Shown here: in pieces, positions 57,401 through 64,000 of the stretch
Position numbering within the stretch: the first letter of the stretch is position 1
Layout: each line of letters starts with the position of its first letter
Source: Zygnema circumcarinatum
Taxonomy: Eukaryota > Streptophyta > Zygnematophyceae > Zygnematales > Zygnemataceae
DNA: 64,000 nt
Direction: 5' to 3'
Assembly (NCBI GenBank): GCA_037447605.1
Contig: CM074804.1
Location: 1,925,620 to 1,989,619, forward strand
Made by a program: the position numbers and the translations under genes
The notes under the pieces: generated by a model
What the model was told of the DNA's origin: nothing
The model's database searches: none
What the model saw: only the letters and a program-made list of their open reading frames with translations

Positions 57401-60400
57401 AAATCTCACAGGCCTTGTCATCATCCACCGCCTTTGGAGACATTTGCACTCCCTTTTTCTGCCTTTTCAATTTGGATCTTCGCCTCTTCATGTTGCCTAT
57501 ACGTGCTATTCTTTTTGAAATGCCCAGCTTCTCGTCGCCACTAATCTCCGTGGCCGTACTCGAACCAATCGATCGCCCACTCCCAGGGCCTGCTTGCACT
57601 GCGTCGTCCCTGTTCACCTCAAAGAGTGGGAGCATAGGAGCTCCAAGCCCAGGGCAAGTACCTGTCGATGTTTCATTTTCCATAGCAGAATTGCATATCC
57701 ATCCGACTAAATAGCCAGAAAGTAACTTTTGTTTTGTTCTTTCTTTTACATAGCCTTCCAAGTTTGACGGTGGCTTGCCATCGCCTACTTTCTCGAGATT
57801 CTCTGACTCTGTCAGCGCACAAAGCATTCTTGTTTCTCGTTTTCCTTGTCTTTGCTCGTGTTCCGGTCTCGACAATGATTCATCCTTGCTCCCACAGTTA
57901 AGTCCGGTTCCTGACTTCTCCATCAACTGGTTTTCCCTCGGCACTGCCGGTCGTCCCCCCTCTTTCTGCCCTTCCTGCTCATTTGTCAGTTTTGCAGTTG
58001 TTTTGGTTTGCCCCTCAAGTTGTGCCCTGCGTGCTGCCGCCTTCGCCTTGCGCTCCTGCTTTCGCAGTAGTGCAGCGGCCTCCAATCTCTTTCTTTCTGC
58101 CAACATGGTCTGCATTGCCAGCTGAGCAGAAGCCATCTCTGCCGCCTGTTGCTCCTCCTGCACTGTTTTTGTGATCTTTTCATTCACTATCACAGGCAAT
58201 GGACAAGAACAAGCAACATCAAAGAAATGGGATAGCGCCCTGTGCTGAATCTCATGGTAAGGAACTTCCCCAACGTCCACTGGCCATCCATCAATGGAAG
58301 TCGTGGTTCCTAAGCCTCTGGCTTTGGAATAACCTCCACCTTGTCGACTCCTAGATAAGGGCCAGTCCTTGATCTGACACCCGTCTTCATTGGTTGACAT
58401 TGGTTCTGCTGACTCGAACGCTGCGGCTAGCAACTCATTATTGAACTGAGTTATGTTTGCTTCTTCAGATGCTGCAAACGGCTTTGAATCACATGTTTTC
58501 TCCTGTTTTTCTTCAACCAATGGCCCCACATCTTGTATTAAAGCCTCTTCTGCACCTGCACCACAAGTATCCCTCAATTGCAAGGGCCCTTGCGCCATCT
58601 GTCCCCAGAACTGAAAAACGAGCAGCAGCCTTCGGAGGTCATGGCTGCAGCTATAAATCATGTGCTCCATAAGCGAAGGGGGAGGCTGCAAGGCTTCCGC
58701 AGCTGCTACCTGCATCCCAGCAGCGGCGATCAACAATCATAAACAAATTGTTACCTGTGAACACACAGAACTAACTGTCACACCGGAAAAAAAGAAGATA
58801 AAACCACATGTAAGGCATGGCATTACACAGATACCATTGTTTGCTCGGTTTGTAACATGTAGAACTAGGAATCCATCTGCAAAGAATGAGACTGTCAAAA
58901 AGGCAGCAACTCACCATGGCAGTCTGCAGAAATAGTTCTCGCGTGCGGGGAGTCTGGAACTCCACATGATGTCGGAGGAGTGCTGCTGGCAGGGACGGGT
59001 TTGAAACTGCAAAGGACCCACCTGGGACGAAATTTCAGTTTGCTCTCCTTGTGTGCAGTCATACATGCAGCATAATGAGAAGAAGCATCACCTTGTCAAA
59101 ATACTTGAGTTTACATTCGTCTGAAACCATCAAAGCATTGACCCCAAGTCATTACTGCAGCATCAGATACGAAATTAAATTGCACGAGTTGACTACAAAC
59201 ACACCACTGGTTGCTGCACTTTGTTGGAAAAAAGTAACCTCCAAATCTAATATGCAAAGTATGCAATCAGGTTTCATGAGCCACAAAAAAAGGGCCACTC
59301 TGAGGCCTGTGTAAAGTTCCACTAAACGTTCTACAAAGTTGCTGAAGTTGACTTTTCTCTGAACTAACCGTTGCTCATGAGAATGATGGGTCTCTTCTTG
59401 CTGGCAGCGAGGTGTATGAGCGCTGCTGTGAAGCCCTTATCCTCCTCGAGAAGCACATCCGCCTCCTCAAACAGCATCATGGACATCATTGGGCCGAGGT
59501 CATCCCCTGATCACATACATAGAGAATGAGGATTCAAGGAAGGCTGATTAGCAAAGCGACCATTGCACAGGTTGTCGTTTCTCATCCTCCAGACCATTGG
59601 CTGAAAAAGCCATGTGAAAACCTTGAAATACGGGCACTGACCTCAGCAGTGTCTTTCAAATTCCTACCTGGAGTCGGAGTAGTACCGGTTATTGAAACTG
59701 AGGTCGTAACTTCTGATTCATTTTCGTTGGTCGTTGTAATTTTGGTTTTTCCCCTTTTAGACGACCCCATAACACTGCTCCACTTTTCCGATGTAGACAT
59801 GGCTCCTGCATTGTAGCTGGAATGTACCACCTCTGTCAGTTGGCACGTGCTGATCACTACTGCTGCGCAGCATTACAAGCCACAAATGGCAAAGCGCGAG
59901 AAGGGAACCACGTTTTCTACACACAAACTGCCAATCGCCAGATCAACTGACATCCAGTGCATTGATATCACGACACAAAGGAAGATTCAACTATTGCTTC
60001 TAGTATGACAGGCAAATGATATCACGGATTGCTGCAGTTGCGTCGGAAACTATAAAAGAATTGCTTTCACAAATGACCCGGATTAAGCTTGCTGTCTCTT
60101 CCCACAGACAAGACCAATGAAGAGTGAAACCTAGAATCAGACATTCTTTCTAATTGAAAGCGAAGTTGAGCTTGCACTACGTTCAAATAGCTTACCGTCT
60201 CTTTAATCCGTGTGACTCTGTCGCCTCCCCAAAGCGGTGCCGTACGAGATTTCCACTCCTGCAATCTGATGCGTTGATCTGCAACAGTGAACACACCGGT
60301 TCCATCATCCATCGAATTGACGAGCAGTTTTCCAAAACTTTCTTCTTGAGAAGTTCTATCCATTCTGAACTGGCTATGCTAACAGGTAGAAGACACTGAT

Positions 60401-63400
60401 CCTTTGACTACCTTCGCTTGTCGCCAATCAGGATGCAGAAGCAGATGCTGAGCAGAAAAGTTGACCACTATTTGTCAGACCATTACTTTTATACATAACC
60501 AGACTCTAGACCTTGCGGAAGAGGACGGGGAGCGGGAGATGGAAAGGTAGGGGACCACAAATCTGATGGCACCTCAATTACGTTGAAGCCCAGCTCCCTA
60601 GCACATGCATACGTCGTTGCTGTTTTTCCACACTGCACGGTTTTTCAAAGAAAAGATATAGAAAAAAAAATGAGATGGACTGCCGCATTCAGTTCTGGAA
60701 AGCTGCCGACAGTGCTCCAAATTATGTCTCATAGGCTTCAATGTGGGAATCGCCAGTTGGGAATCCATTCTCAGATTTGAATGAAACGCGGAACGGTTTA
60801 TTGATTTTACGTAGAACCTGTCGAATATTGATTGATTTATGCAACAACGGTGGGATATGCTGGCTCCCTTATTTTTCAAGGACGCTAAGTAAACGGATAA
60901 ACCTGCCCTTCCTTGGCTTCGTTCACCAATAAAGTGACCATCGAGAGAGGAAAGAGCTAATGAGTTTCAATGGACACGACGTGCTGGTTTTGTTGGCGCA
61001 CTTGCCACATCTTTAAAGCGGGAAGCCAGTCATATCTCCGTCCTCCCTTACCCCATACTCATCCAGGGAGACAAGAGTCTGAATATAAAAATCGTCACGA
61101 TGGCAACCTCAGCAGATCAAGTGCAGAGCCACATGAAGCAACTGATAAAACTCACCCCCACTGGCCCAGAGAGCAGCAGAGTATTGGGAAGCCCATCATC
61201 TTCCTTATCGCTGTCCACATCGCCAAACCCACGCAACCATTCATCGTCGTTGTCAACTCCTTTGTCAATTTCTGAAGAAGTGCTCCTTCTTGTTGGAGCA
61301 TCGAAAGCTGGTGGCTCTCTCCGCTGAGTCAGAATCTTCACGCGCCATTTATTCAACCAATCGCAAATGGCTTGTACCGCCGCTTTGTTTCCACAAATCT
61401 GGTGGATAGGACATGCGCATGTTCAGTGCTGCCATATGACATGTTACATGAACAACTGAAAGATATAAAGCAGGATAGTTGGACTGTAGATGACACAGCA
61501 TGGCTGATGTGAAGCACGCAGGGATACAATTGAAGTTGCTCACTGACATTTCAAATATTCCACTGCTACAAAGATCCAACATGTGAATTTCACGGTCGAG
61601 AAATTGAAGTATCGTACAGAAACTGTCGACACACATGATAATGGGTCTTAATATCCGTCAGTCACTCTTCGCAGCAGTCGTGAAAGACTCGAGTCTTTCA
61701 CCAAAATCTGTATATGGACTTCAGTCAGTTTAAAAGCAAGCTCTATGAGTTGTTGACATAAGCGAGAGAAAACTATCAGCTTAAGTATAGCGGACTGATA
61801 CTAGAGATGATAAATTAGTCTTAGAGACGCTTCCTTCATCAGCAAGGTGTAGCACTACCCGCTACTTATAATCACGATGAAACTGAATATTTTTGTAAAA
61901 TGCAGGGATGGACATAGATAAGGCCATGATATGTAACCTGTTTATTCCTTCAATCTCCGCCAAGCTGACAATATTGATTCGCACTTCATCAGTATACCAG
62001 AGTCGGAATCAAATTGCAACACGCATGATACATTCGACTTACTGCACGTTTGCATAATAATTCACTGCTTATTCCAGAATAATAATATGACTAGGTCGAG
62101 AAGGAGGATAAGGCCTCAGATTTTCGAGAACTAACCTCTTGGGAGGAAGCTGGTTGATACTTGTCTGTCCACATGAATTTGTCACTCTCTAAGGGCGCAT
62201 TGACGTCGACACCAGCTGCTGCCAATTCTGTAGGCACGTTCCGTGAACTCAAAGGAAAAGGTTGTTCTTGTGGTCTGTTGGAGGAAACCGAGTACTGCTG
62301 CAACCTGTTCGAACCCACCGGATGCGCGACTAAACGAACATGTTGGGTAATGCAAAGCTTGAACAAAGTAGCAATTTGCAGAGTCATTCGGAAAGAAAAA
62401 TTGAAAATGACTTCTTCGGTCTCTCCTTTGCAGCCTTTCAGTAACATTGCAGTTAAGTTGCGTCACAGACCATGCTCTTGATGTCACAAAATATCCCAAT
62501 GTCTTAACAACCGAACAGGACAGCGAACCACAAGGATTCCTGGCTTGCTGTCTGGTTTGCAAAACAGTAGATTCCATTGGATAAAGCACTGCTCACCCTT
62601 CTACGTCAAATGAGCGCCATGACTGAGGGCCTTCCTTTAACTCTTGGCTATCAGCAAAATGCTCAGGAGCAGCATTTGCCAGATATTTGTCAATCCATCC
62701 TTTCCCCTGCCCGAGGCCCAATACTGAACACAACTCAGGCTGCAGCCTAAAAATGCCAGCATGCATGTTTGGAATGAACACTGATCCTGCGTGATTCTTA
62801 GATAATCATAAACTGCAGAGTATATGTATGAAATCAAGATTAGACGGTGAGAGTCGTCATTACCAGTACTTAAATGTAAAGTTCGCACTAGGGATCACCT
62901 GCATGTAAGAATGAACGGTTTGAAGCCAATGTCGTTTCGATCCACGATTGCATTCGTTAGTGGTTTGAGAGGAGACGCCAGCTCCACACGCTCGCAAAAT
63001 GGCTTGATTGTTGACTTTGGGAGAAACAGTCACCGGTCTTCTCTGCTTCAACACTTCTACCAGCCTCAGCGGTTGCCCGTCTATGGCTGCATAAGCTGCG
63101 GCGCCACCAGCAGCGCTTGGTGGCCCACTTTCTCCCAGAGTCCATTTGATCCACACAGGGGCCGGAAGTTGTTTCTGACAAACACAATTTTCTTCTGTGA
63201 GAATAATTATATAACAATAATGTTGTCAGATGCTCATAGAAACATTGATTGTCTATAAAATTCAGCAACCGACTTTGGTGTAACTGCTCACCACTGAAAG
63301 GCACACATACGGTCCAGAAAGGAAACTTCAACACCGAAAAGACCTGCACTTGCGGTGGCTGCAGTGCATCAAAAAGCGTAGCTGAATCTATGAGGAACCG

Positions 63401-64000
63401 ACCTGCTCAGACTGAGTAATGTGGCTTGGGGCACTTGGACGGAGGAGGCGATTCAGTGGAATCAACGGCAAATGGACAGGACCTCCAGCAGAAGCGCTTT
63501 CCAAAGTGGGCTTCTTCGAAGAATGGGGAAGTACTCGGTTGAAAAAGGGATGAGGTATCTTCCATGCACTTAATCGTGCCATTTCCTGTGACCAATGATC
63601 CCAAGCTCCACACAGCTTTTGAAAGCTGGGAGCAAAAAACTTTCGTTGCGACCATGCCCTCACCCTACTGCAAGGCCTTGATGGACCACTCATGAAAGGG
63701 CTCTAACTTCGGAAGCAGTAATAGCGATGGCAGGAGAAAAACTCTTTTACAGATTGCGGTTGACAATCGTACCTCAGCAGCCATCCTCGACTCCAAATGC
63801 TGCTTAGCCGGATCACGTTGAACTGTTGGAGCTGGCAATTCTGCAAATGTTCTTTGCTTCACCTCTACGTCCAGGCTTAAATCAATGACTTTATCCGACA
63901 GTGCAGGCTTCTCCTTGGACCTATCGCGACGTCGCTTCGTTCTGCCTGATGGAGGAACATACTCGTCCAAGTCTTCATCCTTTGACTTCGGCTGGCAACC
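54410..64000 (-). CDS. ATAD5/Elg1-like AAA+ protein with PHD finger (5' partial)
   Basis: Runs off the right edge in frame. Minus-strand exons: 63773-64000, about 63403-63615 (acceptor uncertain), 63311-63343, 62899-63174, 62597-62739, 62136-62247, 61156-61398, 60573-60632, 60196-60278, 59668-59816, 59369-59506, 58915-59006, 55722-58709, 55248-55567, 54830-54985, 54410-54503; about 1,770 residues. Features in order: an HPFF motif as in Elg1 proteins; WTDKYQP; Walker A LLLSGPVG-CGKT split by an intron; NASDCRSGNLVRHRFGEA; Walker B LFEEADVLLEED; the lid (HDLRRLLLVFQFWGQ); a long low-complexity region holding a C4HC3 PHD finger (57276-57410); and a C-terminal collar part. ATAD5/Elg1 forms an RFC-like complex with RFC2-5 that unloads PCNA from chromatin. 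The PHD finger is unexpected. Core exons are phase-consistent; those at 62597-62739 and upstream are less certain. Confidence 0.85.
57276..57410 (-). other. PHD zinc finger within the ATAD5-like protein
   Basis: Forty-five codons with Cys-x2-Cys (CEIC), Cys-x2-Cys (CDSC), His-x2-Cys (HMEC) and Cys-x2-Cys (CPLC), the C4HC3 spacing of PHD fingers, and the typical MLLCDSCNAGWHMECLDP and GKWFCPLC signatures. A basic stretch (KRRRSKLKRQKKG) precedes it. PHD fingers usually read histone H3 tails; here it would tether a clamp-handling complex to chromatin (inference). It lies in the same uninterrupted frame as the ATAD5 lid motif, so it is not a separate gene. Confidence 0.93.

Noticed and set aside
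60067-60363. Open frame on the minus strand beginning MDRTSQEESFG
   Set aside because: The neighbouring frame, entered at the acceptor before 60278, encodes the family motif NASDCRSGNLVRHRFGEA and fits the splice phase; the longer open frame is incidental.

Overview
The window is nuclear DNA of a green-lineage eukaryote. It carries split genes with GT-AG introns of about 100-700 bp, a class XI (DIL-domain) myosin, a plastid MEP-pathway enzyme of the plant type, a plastid UMP kinase and a plant-type WW-DEAD-box helicase. The actin gene keeps introns at the positions usual in plants. A streptophyte alga or an early-diverging land plant fits best; the species cannot be fixed from the sequence. 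Coding exons are short islands in DNA rich in microsatellites, purine/pyrimidine tracts and small non-autonomous transposons. All gene models below were joined by hand from splice sites, reading phase and remembered family motifs; no search was run.

Layout. 1-3737: no gene; a palindromic tandem array, a long purine tract and the actin leader. 3738-5808 (+): a divergent actin. 7484-8864 (-): a Bet1-type SNARE in five small exons. 9624-10508: a non-autonomous hAT-like element. 11960-24431 (+): myosin XI in 28 located exons. 26116-28687 (+): a Sec14/CRAL-TRIO protein. 29499-29845: a second palindromic array, inverted relative to the first. 30486-38189 (+): ispG/HDS in 20 exons. 38461-39472: a foldback transposon with an 8-bp target duplication. 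39810-42940 (-): plastid UMP kinase. 45528-50244 (-): DEAD-box helicase with WW, RGG and RS regions. 51133-53537 (-): a DUF1365 protein. 54410 to the right edge (-): an ATAD5/Elg1-like AAA+ protein with a PHD finger; its 5' end lies outside the window.

How the genes relate. Actin and myosin XI are the two halves of the plant cargo-transport motor and lie about 6 kb apart on the same strand, with a vesicle-fusion SNARE between them. IspG and UMP kinase are both predicted plastid enzymes and converge on the foldback element. The three right-hand genes share the minus strand but have no evident common pathway.

Most notable: an actin whose DNase-I loop is rewritten and two residues longer than normal; a PHD finger inside an ATAD5-like clamp-unloader protein; a shortened myosin XI neck and coiled coil; two intact transposons with visible target duplications; and paired palindromic arrays linked to a dispersed repeat that also sits in a myosin intron.
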